Part shown: one piece after another, positions 1 to 5,326 of the stretch
Layout: each line of letters starts with the position of its first letter
Position numbering within the stretch: position 1 is the stretch's first letter
Assembly (NCBI GenBank): GCA_018400355.1
Contig: JAGYMV010000038.1
Location: forward strand, 1 to 6,780
Reading direction: 5' to 3'
Source of the DNA: Wenzhouxiangella sp.
Lineage (GTDB): Bacteria; Pseudomonadota; Gammaproteobacteria; Xanthomonadales; Wenzhouxiangellaceae
DNA length: 6,780 nucleotides
Program-made: the position numbers and the translations under genes
Notes under the pieces: model-generated
The model's input: the letters and a program-made list of their open reading frames with translations, nothing else
Told to the model about the DNA's origin: nothing
Database searches by the model: none

Positions 1-1268
1 CATCCGCATCTTCGCTTGAGCAATGGGTGAGTCAGACATTCGCGGATCGGGTGTGGGTGGATGTCGCCATCGAGCGCCTGTCGCTTCCGGGTGTGGTGCC
101 TGGATGGGCCAATGTGGCCTTAGAGTTGACTGATGAGCGCTGGGTGTTTGATGTCACTGGCGAGCGCATTCAAGGAGAGGTGTCTTTGCCAGCGCGGGCG
201 CAGAGTCGGCAAGCTGTTCTGGTCGATTTGGAACATTTGTATTTATTGACCAGTGAAGCCCAGACCGAAGATGCCCCGGTCGCCCCCCCCAATCTGTCAG
301 ATCCCCGTGAAGCCACGCCATTGACGCTGTTGGTCGAGTCGTTGTTTTGGGGTGACTTGGCGTTGGGGGCGACACGGGTGGAAACCCATTTGGCCAATGA
401 AGGTTTGGAAATCGAGCTGATTGATATTGATGGCCCCGATTTGAGGTTGCAGGCCAGAGGCCGCTGGGTGAATATCGCAGATGGGACGCCTGAGTCTGTG
501 ATGACAGGGCGACTCAGTAGCGGCAATTTCAACAAGCTGATTCGTGCCACAGGCTATCAAGCGGGTCTGCAGGCGCGTCAGGCCACCTTGGACTTTGATC
601 TCAATTGGCCCGGTACGCCGCTGGACTTTAGTCTGTTTCGACTCGAGGGTGGGCTTGATTTCATTTTGAGAGGGGGCAACATTCCGCAAGCATCAGCCGG
701 TGCCGGGCGTTTGCTGGGACTGGTCAGTTTCAGTGCGTTGCCGCGACGGTTGATGTTGGATTTTAGGGACGTCTTTTCTTCAGGGTTTCAGTTTGATGGC
801 ATCGAGGGGCGATTTGAGATGCGCGATGGGCAAGCCACGACCGAGGGCATCAAGATTGCCTCGCCCGCGGCGGTCATTACCTTGACCGGCACCACCGATA
901 TGATTGCCAGATCATATGATCAATCTGTTCTTGTCGAACCCGGCCTGGGGTCCACTTTGCCGGTCATTGGTGGGTTGGCTGGCGGGCCTGTCGGCGCGGC
1001 GGCCGGTTTGTTGTTGCAGTCGTTGTTCGATCGGCCTCTCAAAGGCGTCAGTGAGGCGCGTTACTCCATCACCGGACCTTGGTCTGAACCCTTAATTGAA
1101 CTGGTGGATGCGCGCATCGCACCCGACACCGATCTTGATTCTGCCCCAGACAATGGGGAAGGTGATGAGACCATGGACGATGGCCAGATGGAGGGCAGTG
1201 ATCGTGACATTGAGCAGCCACCACTTGAGCCATCAGCAGCTGCGCCACCACCGAGTCAATCCCCCTAA
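1..1268 (+). CDS. yhdP: YhdP family AsmA-like envelope protein, C-terminal part (5' end outside window)
   Basis: The reading frame is open from the first base (first full codon at position 3) to TAA at 1266-1268. The gene is therefore cut by the window edge, and the in-frame GTG at 27 is not a credible start. About 420 residues are visible; full-length family members usually exceed 1,200. The block at about 708-830, with RLLGLVSFSALPRRL followed by LDFRDVFSSGFQFDG, and the later block at about 969-1030, with LPVIGGLAGGPVGAAAG, are the hallmark C-terminal segments of YhdP (DUF3971/AsmA-like C-terminal). Known family role: inner-membrane-anchored, periplasm-spanning proteins which, with TamB and YdbH in E. 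coli, carry phospholipid to the outer membrane. After about 1107 the protein ends in an acidic then Pro/Ala/Ser-rich tail, probably disordered, that I do not recognise as a family feature. The family call is firm; transport in this organism is inferred. Confidence 0.88.
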   Translation, partial: SASSLEQWVSQTFADRVWVDVAIERLSLPGVVPGWANVALELTDERWVFDVTGERIQGEVSLPARAQSRQAVLVDLEHLYLLTSEAQTEDAPVAPPNLSDPREATPLTLLVESLFWGDLALGATRVETHLANEGLEIELIDIDGPDLRLQARGRWVNIADGTPESVMTGRLSSGNFNKLIRATGYQAGLQARQATLDFDLNWPGTPLDFSLFRLEGGLDFILRGGNIPQASAGAGRLLGLVSFSALPRRLMLDFRDVFSSGFQFDGIEGRFEMRDGQATTEGIKIASPAAVITLTGTTDMIARSYDQSVLVEPGLGSTLPVIGGLAGGPVGAAAGLLLQSLFDRPLKGVSEARYSITGPWSEPLIELVDARIAPDTDLDSAPDNGEGDETMDDGQMEGSDRDIEQPPLEPSAAAPPPSQSP

Positions 1269-1280
1269 GTCAACACCCTT

Positions 1281-1307
1281 AAGCCACCACCTAGGGGGTG
1301 ATGGCTT
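1281..1307 (+). terminator. Hairpin between convergent yhdP and yceI, possible terminator
   Basis: AAGCCA (1281-1286) pairs with TGGCTT (1302-1307) and CACC (1288-1291) with GGTG (1297-1300). This makes a ten-pair stem with one C/A mismatch and a 5-nt loop. It starts 12 bp after the yhdP stop. On the + strand it is followed by TCAGGTTTT, an interrupted U-rich stretch. On the - strand no T run follows. The position between two converging genes supports a terminator, mainly for the + strand, but the weak U tract keeps this tentative. Confidence 0.45.
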
Positions 1308-1333
1308 TCAGGTTTTGGGTGATGAATGAGGGA

Positions 1334-1350
1334 TGAGACGAAACGTCTCA
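1334..1350. repeat. Perfect inverted repeat overlapping the yceI stop codon
   Basis: TGAGACG (1334-1340), AAA, CGTCTCA (1344-1350) form a perfect 7-bp palindrome with a 3-nt spacer. Its right arm includes the yceI stop codon (TGA on the - strand at 1348-1350). In the yceI mRNA it would form a stem right at the end of translation. No U run follows on either strand, so it is not a standard intrinsic terminator by itself. It may help stabilise the 3' end or act together with the hairpin at 1281-1307. Confidence 0.5.
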
Positions 1351-1968
1351 AGCCTCAGGGTCTTGTCGGATCCCTTCCACATCCAAGATGATCTCAACCT
1401 CGCGTGCGTCGGGCCCGAGGTTATAGTCGATCCCAAAATCGGCCAAAGCAAAACGCGTGGTGCCATGAAATCCACGGCGCTCATTGCCCCACGGATCAAC
1501 GCCTGCACCGATCTGTTCGACATCAAAGTTGAGGCTTTTGGTCACACCCATAAAGGTGAAATCGCCCGTCATGGTGTATCGATCACCTTCAATGTGCTCA
1601 AAACTGGTGCTGACAAAGCGGGCCTCTGGATAAGTCTCAACGTTCAAGAAGTCATCGTTTCTGAGGTGCTCATCGCGTCGGTCGTGATTCGAATCAATGC
1701 TGGCAGTATCGATGGTGACTTCAACGTTGGAGGCCGATGGATTCTCAGGGTCGAAGCTGAAAGTGCCTTCAAATTCATTGAAGCGGCCATAGAGCCACGA
1801 AAAACCCAAGTGTTTGATCTTGAATTGGACAAAGGCGTGGGCCCCTGAGGTGTCGATCACATAGTGCTCAGTGGTTGGGGTTTGTGCATGATCGTCTTGC
1901 GCTTGAACCGCGCTGAGGCCAATCAGGAAACACGCGCCACAAAGGGCTGTTTTGATGAGAGTTTTCAT
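1348..1968 (-). CDS. yceI: YceI family periplasmic lipid/polyisoprenoid-binding-type protein
   Basis: The product is 206 aa with a clear Sec signal peptide: MKTLIK, then a hydrophobic core (residues 7-20), with likely cleavage after VQA (residue 23). The mature part follows E. coli YceI along its length: HAFVQFKIKHLGFSWLYGRF (about 44-63), a SFDPENPSAS segment, NHDRRDEHLRNDDFLN (about 94-109), YPEARFVSTSF, the GDFTFMGVTKS turn, VDPWGNERRGF and a C-terminal LGPDAREVEIILDVEG. The family is an exported eight-stranded lipocalin-like barrel that binds long isoprenoid or lipid ligands; the physiological ligand is uncertain in most bacteria. The ATG at 1966-1968 is preceded by AAGGAG with 8 nt spacing, which fixes the start. 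It lies 76 bp downstream of the SDR gene on the same strand, so co-transcription is possible. I could not find a convincing separate promoter in that spacer. Confidence 0.95.
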   Translation of the reverse strand: MKTLIKTALCGACFLIGLSAVQAQDDHAQTPTTEHYVIDTSGAHAFVQFKIKHLGFSWLYGRFNEFEGTFSFDPENPSASNVEVTIDTASIDSNHDRRDEHLRNDDFLNVETYPEARFVSTSFEHIEGDRYTMTGDFTFMGVTKSLNFDVEQIGAGVDPWGNERRGFHGTTRFALADFGIDYNLGPDAREVEIILDVEGIRQDPEA

Positions 1969-1976
1969 TGTGTGTT

Positions 1977-1982
1977 CTCCTT
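1977..1982 (-). promoter_or_regulatory. Ribosome binding site of yceI
   Basis: The - strand reads AAGGAG here, 8 nt before the ATG at 1966-1968. It is the best Shine-Dalgarno match in the window and fixes the yceI start. Confidence 0.8.
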
Positions 1983-2044
1983 AAATTCAATATTTGATGG
2001 GATTAAAACTCAGCGACTGCCAAGAACCCGTGAAAAGGGGGCAC

Positions 2045-2863
2045 TCAGTGAGCCGGTTCCTGCAGACGAAAATCACCGCTTCGCTTCCTGACCAGCGCAT
2101 AGGCCCAGCGGTAGGGGAGTTTGCGAGACAAAAACGCCAAGAACCGATTGACCCGCCCGGGCACCAGCATCACCGGTGCGTTGGGGTTATCGAGGGCAGA
2201 CAGGCTGATGGCCACCACCTCATCGGCTTTCATCCACATGTAGTCAGGCATTTGCGAGACCAGGTGCCGATTGCCAATCACATCGTGAAATTCCGATAGG
2301 GTGAATCCCGGGCAAAGTGCTTGAACCGTGATGCCTGTGTGGTGATTTTCCATGGCCAAAGATTCAGAAAATTTGATTAAGAAAGCTTTGGAGGCCGCGT
2401 ATAGGGTATGGCCTGATGAGCCTGCCACAATGCCTGCAACCGAGGCCACATTCACAATTTGCCCTTGATTGGCCGCCAGCATGCCCGGCAATACTCGATG
2501 GGTCAGCTCAGCCACGGCCGTGACCATCACTTGCATGAATCGAGCCTGATCGGCCCAGCTGGCGGCTGTGTAGAATCCACCGACCGCAAAGCCTGCATTG
2601 TTGATGAGCACGCTCACCCGAAAGCCGGCCTCTTCGATCGTTTCAACAATCATTTCCGGTGCCTTGGGGTCTGCCAAATCGGCTGGAATGACCAAGCACT
2701 CGATGCCATGGTCTTGTTTTAGGGTGGAAGCGAGTTCATCCAAACGCTCGCGTCGGCGGGCGGTCAGTGCAATGTGATGGCCCGCGGCGGCCAATTGGCG
2801 CGCAAACTCGGCGCCAATGCCGGCTGAGGCGCCTGTGATCAATGCGATGGGTTGTTGGTTCAT
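2045..2863 (-). CDS. Short-chain dehydrogenase/reductase (SDR), DltE/YqjQ-like
   Basis: The product is a 272-aa soluble Rossmann-fold oxidoreductase. Visible landmarks are TGASAGIG (10-17, nucleotide-binding turn), ARRRERL (35-41, whose arginines favour NADP(H)), ADLAD (61-65), NNAG (88-91), NVAS (138-141), the YAASK active site (Tyr155, Lys159) and CPGFTLSEF (PG motif). It resembles the COG0300 group. Substrate and pathway cannot be read from the sequence. The start is ATG 2861-2863, chosen for its AAGGTG ribosome site 6 nt upstream and because the protein then begins right before the first beta strand. A farther in-frame ATG at 2930-2932 would add 23 uncharacteristic residues and consume the divergent promoter space. 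Oddity: the Asn of the classical Asn-Ser-Tyr-Lys tetrad appears to be Met113 (MQVMVTAV where relatives have a VNVTA-like segment). Family is certain; activity and function are unknown. Confidence 0.9.
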   Translation of the reverse strand: MNQQPIALITGASAGIGAEFARQLAAAGHHIALTARRRERLDELASTLKQDHGIECLVIPADLADPKAPEMIVETIEEAGFRVSVLINNAGFAVGGFYTAASWADQARFMQVMVTAVAELTHRVLPGMLAANQGQIVNVASVAGIVAGSSGHTLYAASKAFLIKFSESLAMENHHTGITVQALCPGFTLSEFHDVIGNRHLVSQMPDYMWMKADEVVAISLSALDNPNAPVMLVPGRVNRFLAFLSRKLPYRWAYALVRKRSGDFRLQEPAH

Positions 2864-2869
2864 GTCAGA

Positions 2870-2875
2870 CACCTT
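2870..2875 (-). promoter_or_regulatory. Ribosome binding site deciding the SDR start
   Basis: The - strand reads AAGGTG with a 6-nt spacer to ATG 2861-2863. The alternative upstream ATG at 2930-2932 has no comparable site that I can see, so the shorter 272-aa protein is preferred. Confidence 0.6.
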
Positions 2876-2902
2876 GTGTTGGCTGCGCGAAGTTCTTATC
2901 CT
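2874..2902 (+). promoter_or_regulatory. Candidate sigma-70 promoter for tpiA
   Basis: TTGTGT (2874-2879) and TATCCT (2897-2902) are separated by exactly 17 bp in the 73-bp divergent spacer, with the -10 ending 34 bp before the tpiA ATG. The boxes match consensus at three or four of six positions, so this is a weak call supported mainly by spacing and location. Confidence 0.3.
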
Positions 2903-2936
2903 ACCTTGCAACCCCATCAAAAGCGAAACCAATCGG

Positions 2937-3704
2937 ATGAGTCAACAGACAAGAACCCCCATCATTGCTGGCAATTGGAAAATGAACGGCAGCGCCGGCA
3001 TGGCTCAAACATTGACTGAGGCCGTGGCACAGGGCATCACGTCACTGGATGCAGAAGTGGTCTTAATCCCGCCTTACCCCTATTTATCACTGGTTGGGGG
3101 TGCCATGAGCCCAAGCGAGAGCCATTTCAAGCTGGGTGCCCAAGATCTCAGTGTGCATGACCAAGGCGCACACACCGGCGAGGTCAGTGGGGCCATGTTG
3201 GTGGATTTGGGTTGCCACTACGTGCTGGTCGGCCATTCAGAGCGTCGGGCCGATCATCACGAGAGCAATGAGGTGGTGGCAGCCAAGTTCATGGCCGCAC
3301 AACGCGCGGGTCTCATTCCGATTGTGTGTTTGGGAGAAACCTTGGCCGAGCGCGAGGCGGGTCAAACCGATGAGGTGGTATTGGGGCAACTCGATGCAGT
3401 GATCCGGGCGGCTGGTATTGAGAGCTTTGAGCGGGCGGTGATCGCCTACGAACCGGTTTGGGCCATTGGGACGGGACAAACAGCCACACCCGATCAGGCA
3501 CAAAGCGTTCATGCATCAATTCGAGCACGAATTCGAGACAACAGTGATACAATAGGCGGTCAGGTTAGGGTGATCTACGGTGGCAGCGTCAAGCCAGACA
3601 ATGCCCAAGAAATCCTGAGCTGTGAAGACATCGATGGCGGCCTGATTGGCGGTGCATCGCTCGAGGCGTCATCCTTTCTGGGGATCTGCCAAGCGGCACG
3701 TTAA
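2937..3704 (+). CDS. tpiA: Triose-phosphate isomerase
   Basis: The 255-aa cytosolic enzyme interconverts dihydroxyacetone phosphate and glyceraldehyde 3-phosphate in glycolysis and gluconeogenesis. All signature parts of the TIM barrel are present: GNWKMNG with Asn13 and Lys15, the electrophilic His100 in VGHSERR (98-104), the catalytic base Glu172 in AYEPVWAIGTG (170-180), the flexible lid loop around 174-184, the phosphate-binding YGGSVKPDN (214-222) and GGLIGGASL (234-242). Length fits the family's usual 250-255 aa. ATG 2937 places NWKMNG at the expected distance from the N-terminus. A longer frame open from 2817 would overlap the SDR gene on the opposite strand and is rejected. No good Shine-Dalgarno precedes the ATG. 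It is transcribed away from the SDR gene and lies 94 bp upstream of secG, a linkage seen in many Proteobacteria. Confidence 0.98.
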   Translation: MSQQTRTPIIAGNWKMNGSAGMAQTLTEAVAQGITSLDAEVVLIPPYPYLSLVGGAMSPSESHFKLGAQDLSVHDQGAHTGEVSGAMLVDLGCHYVLVGHSERRADHHESNEVVAAKFMAAQRAGLIPIVCLGETLAEREAGQTDEVVLGQLDAVIRAAGIESFERAVIAYEPVWAIGTGQTATPDQAQSVHASIRARIRDNSDTIGGQVRVIYGGSVKPDNAQEILSCEDIDGGLIGGASLEASSFLGICQAAR

Positions 3705-3711
3705 ATCAGGC

Positions 3712-3737
3712 GCAAGCTGGCTTGCAACGGCAAGCCA
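3712..3737 (+). repeat. Overlapping hairpin repeats downstream of tpiA
   Basis: TGGCTTGC (3718-3725), AACG, GCAAGCCA (3730-3737) form a perfect 8-bp stem with a 4-nt loop, 13 bp after the tpiA stop. The same GCTTGC also pairs with an upstream GCAAGC at 3712-3717, giving a competing 5-bp stem with a CTGG loop. No U run follows, so an intrinsic terminator is not supported. The hairpin could mark the tpiA mRNA 3' end or separate tpiA and secG expression. Confidence 0.55.
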
Positions 3738-3750
3738 ATGGACCAGTTAA

Positions 3751-3778
3751 TTGACCAGACAACGATTTGGTAAAGAAT
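3751..3778 (+). promoter_or_regulatory. Candidate sigma-70 promoter for secG
   Basis: TTGACC (3751-3756, five of six to the -35 consensus) and AAGAAT (3773-3778, four of six to the -10) are 16 bp apart. Transcription would begin only about 10-15 nt before the secG ATG, a very short leader, which lowers confidence. The -35 overlaps the second copy of a GACCAG direct repeat (3741-3746 and 3753-3758). Confidence 0.3.
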
Positions 3779-3798
3779 CGAAGCGAGTGACCTAGGAC

Positions 3799-4275
3799 AT
3801 GCTGTATACCGCATTAATTGTGATTCATATTTTGTTGGCGATCGGGCTGATTGCCGTTGTGTTGGTGCAGCGTGGCCCTGGAGCCACTATGGGCGCGGCT
3901 TTTGGCGCAGGCGCTTCCGGAACGGTCTTCGGATCAAAGGGCTCAGCGAGCTTTTTGGGCAAGCTCACCGGTTGGGTGGGCGTGGCATTCTTTCTGATCA
4001 GCTTGTCGATGGCCATTTTATTGGCCCGAACAGGTGGGTCGGGTGCCAGTCCCGATGATCTGGGTGTGGCCGAGCGTTTGATTGAAACGCCCCAGTTGGT
4101 GATCCCGAGTGACGAATTGAGCGATGACGGCGAGCAAGACAGCGCAGATGAGACCTTTTTGACGCCCCCATCGGACGAGGCGTCAGGGGATGACGCAGAA
4201 GTCACAACCCCTGAGCCTGAAGAAGAAGCACGGCCTGATCCAGAGCCAGATCCGAACCAACAAGGGTCACCTTAA
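3799..4275 (+). CDS. secG: Preprotein translocase subunit SecG with long acidic tail
   Basis: SecG is the small accessory subunit of the inner-membrane SecYEG channel and aids SecA-driven export. The 158-aa product has the family layout: a first membrane helix at about 3-24, the conserved cytosolic loop with VLVQRGPGATMGAAFGAGAS (21-40) and TVFGSKGSASFLGKLT (42-57), then a second helix at about 58-76. Residues 81-158 form a tail with 24 Asp/Glu against 2 Arg and no Lys, plus many Pro. It is probably disordered and, from E. coli SecG topology, periplasmic. E. coli SecG is about 110 aa, so the tail is unusually long. ATG 3799 puts the first helix at the very N-terminus as expected; AGGA at 3794-3797 lies too close to act as a normal ribosome site. 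It lies between tpiA and tRNA-Leu; secG next to tRNA-Leu(GAG) also occurs in E. coli. Confidence 0.95.
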   Translation: MLYTALIVIHILLAIGLIAVVLVQRGPGATMGAAFGAGASGTVFGSKGSASFLGKLTGWVGVAFFLISLSMAILLARTGGSGASPDDLGVAERLIETPQLVIPSDELSDDGEQDSADETFLTPPSDEASGDDAEVTTPEPEEEARPDPEPDPNQQGSP

Positions 4276-4291
4276 AATAAGAAACGCATTA

Positions 4292-4376
4292 GCCGAAGTG
4301 GTGGAATTGGTAGACACGCTGTCTTGAGGGGGCAGTGGCGAAAGCCGTGCCGGTTCGAGTCCGGCCTTCGGCACCA
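4292..4376 (+). tRNA. leuU: tRNA-Leu, anticodon GAG, CCA encoded
   Basis: A complete class II tRNA of 85 nt. The acceptor stem GCCGAAG (4292-4298) pairs perfectly with CTTCGGC (4366-4372), followed by discriminator A and an encoded CCA (4374-4376). The D arm has GTG/CAC and the GG of the loop. The anticodon stem CTGTC/GGCAG (one G-U pair) holds loop TTGAGGG with anticodon GAG (4326-4328), which reads CUC and CUU codons. A long variable arm closes with GGC/GCC around GAAA (4337-4346), as expected for Leu. The T arm GCCGG/CCGGC encloses TTCGAGT. It starts 16 bp after the secG stop and is probably made from a secG transcript or a nearby promoter. A TAAAAT box at 4273-4278 has no acceptable -35 partner. 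The symbol follows the E. coli secG-leuU neighbour. Confidence 0.97.
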
Positions 4377-4395
4377 ACTTAAATTAACTTAAAAA

Positions 4396-4411
4396 GAGCC
4401 GCTTGCGGCTT
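4396..4411. repeat. Small hairpin with CUUG tetraloop between tRNA-Leu and nuoA
   Basis: AGCCG (4397-4401), CTTG, CGGCT (4406-4410) form a 5-bp perfect stem, extendable by a G-U pair. In + strand RNA the loop is G(CUUG)C, a known very stable tetraloop. No U run follows on the + strand, so readthrough into nuoA is expected. On the - strand the hairpin is followed by CTTTTT, the layout of an intrinsic terminator for antisense transcription. Possible roles are precursor processing or stabilising the nuo mRNA 5' end, or blocking antisense transcripts. Confidence 0.5.
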
Positions 4412-4433
4412 GTAGAGAGTTTAAAAGACAACG

Positions 4434-4790
4434 ATGCTAACGGATTATTTTCCGATACTGGTTTTTTTGGGTGTGGGCATTGGAATGGGCCTGGTGCTGT
4501 TGGCAGCGGGTGGTATTTTAGGGCCGCGCAATCCCTCCGACGAGAAGAACTCAGCTTATGAGTGTGGCTTCGAGGCTTTCGAAGACTCCCGCATGAAGTT
4601 CGATGTGCGCTTCTACCTCATTGCCATTTTGTTCATCATCTTTGATTTAGAAATTGCCTTTTTGTTTCCATGGGCAGTCGCCCTTGACACCATCGGCATG
4701 ACAGGCTTGGTGGCCATGGGTATTTTCCTCTTGATTCTGGTCATTGGCTTTATCTACGAATGGAAAAAGGGAGCGTTGGAGTGGGAATAA
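4434..4790 (+). CDS. nuoA: NADH-quinone oxidoreductase subunit A (complex I, ND3-like)
   Basis: A 118-aa inner-membrane subunit of proton-pumping complex I. It has three predicted helices at about 6-28, 60-80 and 88-108. The loop between helices 1 and 2 carries AYECGFE (41-47), whose Cys lies near the quinone cavity in studied complexes. Helix 2 begins with the family signature FDVRFYLIAILFIIFDLE (56-73), followed by FPWA (78-81), and the chain ends with the typical EWKKGALEW. Length matches the alpha/beta-proteobacterial and mitochondrial type rather than the longer E. coli protein (about 147 aa). The start is ATG 4434, 57 nt after the tRNA; only a weak ribosome site (AGAG or AAAAGA) precedes it. 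It is the first gene of the nuo operon. No clear promoter is visible in the gap, so transcription may come through secG and the tRNA. Confidence 0.97.
   Translation: MLTDYFPILVFLGVGIGMGLVLLAAGGILGPRNPSDEKNSAYECGFEAFEDSRMKFDVRFYLIAILFIIFDLEIAFLFPWAVALDTIGMTGLVAMGIFLLILVIGFIYEWKKGALEWE
4767..4773 (+). promoter_or_regulatory. Ribosome binding site deciding the nuoB GTG start
   Basis: AAGGGAG lies inside the nuoA coding region, 7 nt before GTG 4781. The competing in-frame starts, ATG 4760 and ATG 4811, have no Shine-Dalgarno at a usable distance. Confidence 0.65.
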
Positions 4791-5326
4791 GCACGTTGTT
4801 GCATAACCCCATGGTCGAAGGTGAGGTTGACGACATCCTTCGGCCCAATGGCGACAATCCCTTGCTAGAAAAGGGATTTGTGACCACCAGTGCCGATGCA
4901 CTGATCAACTGGGCGCGGACCGGCAGCATGTGGCCCATGACCTTTGGTCTGGCGTGTTGCGCTGTCGAGATGATGCACTCTGCCGCCTCCCGCTACGACA
5001 TTGATCGGTTTGGCATGGTTTTTCGCCCCAGCCCTAGGCAGTCGGATGTGATGATCGTTGCCGGCACATTGGTTAATAAAATGGCGCCGGCTTTGAGAAA
5101 GGTCTACGACCAGATGCCGGATCCCAAATGGGTCATTTCAATGGGGTCTTGCGCCAATGGTGGTGGCTACTATCACTACTCTTATGCCGTGACCCGAGGC
5201 TGTGACCGCATCGTACCGGTCGATATTTATGTGCCAGGTTGCCCACCGACCGCCGAGGCACTGGTGTATGGCATCTTGCAGTTACAAAAGAAAATTCGCC
5301 GAACCAACACCATCGCACGCTCATGA
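4781..5326 (+). CDS. nuoB: NADH-quinone oxidoreductase subunit B (complex I, PSST-like)
   Basis: NuoB is the peripheral-arm subunit that carries the terminal 4Fe-4S cluster N2 and helps form the quinone site. From GTG 4781 the protein is 181 aa. The four N2 ligands are visible: the adjacent pair Cys59-Cys60 in GLACCAVEMMH, Cys124 in MGSCANGGG and Cys154 in PGCPPTAEAL. Other family blocks are EKGFVTTSADALINWARTGS, FRPSPRQSDVMIVAGT and DPKWVISMGS. The sequence is of the alpha/beta and mitochondrial type, unlike the E. coli or Pseudomonas NuoB. Start choice: GTG 4781 has AAGGGAG 7 nt upstream and overlaps the nuoA end by 10 nt. ATG 4760 would give 188 aa and ATG 4811 would give 171 aa, and neither has a ribosome site. 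The stop overlaps the nuoC start as ATGA. The function call is secure; the exact N-terminus is not. Confidence 0.96.
   Translation: MGISTLLHNPMVEGEVDDILRPNGDNPLLEKGFVTTSADALINWARTGSMWPMTFGLACCAVEMMHSAASRYDIDRFGMVFRPSPRQSDVMIVAGTLVNKMAPALRKVYDQMPDPKWVISMGSCANGGGYYHYSYAVTRGCDRIVPVDIYVPGCPPTAEALVYGILQLQKKIRRTNTIARS

Noticed and set aside
170..689. Two overlapping open frames on the - strand opposite the YhdP homologue
   Set aside because: Their composition is that of reverse-strand translation of a real gene. There is no domain pattern, and the + strand frame matches a known family.
1296..1324. GGGTGATG direct repeat in the yhdP-yceI spacer
   Set aside because: Two 8-bp copies, one inside the hairpin arm; too short and low in complexity to argue for function.
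1333..1848. 171-codon open frame on the + strand opposite yceI
   Set aside because: It is fully antisense to a confident yceI gene and has no recognisable motif or ribosome site.
2864..2932. Upstream extension of the SDR frame to ATG 2930-2932
   Set aside because: It adds 23 residues unlike SDR N-termini, removes room for promoters, and ignores the AAGGTG site before ATG 2861-2863.
2817..2936. Upstream extension of the tpiA frame (40 extra residues)
   Set aside because: It would overlap the start of the divergent SDR gene, and TPI proteins begin close to the NWKMNG motif.
3763..3780. CGATT/AATCG inverted repeat with an 8-nt spacer upstream of secG
   Set aside because: Only five pairs with a long loop; such repeats are expected by chance at this length.
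4273..4278. TAAAAT as a -10 box for a dedicated tRNA-Leu promoter
   Set aside because: There is no acceptable -35 at 16-18 bp upstream and it lies at the secG stop; a coincidental AT-rich stretch is as likely.
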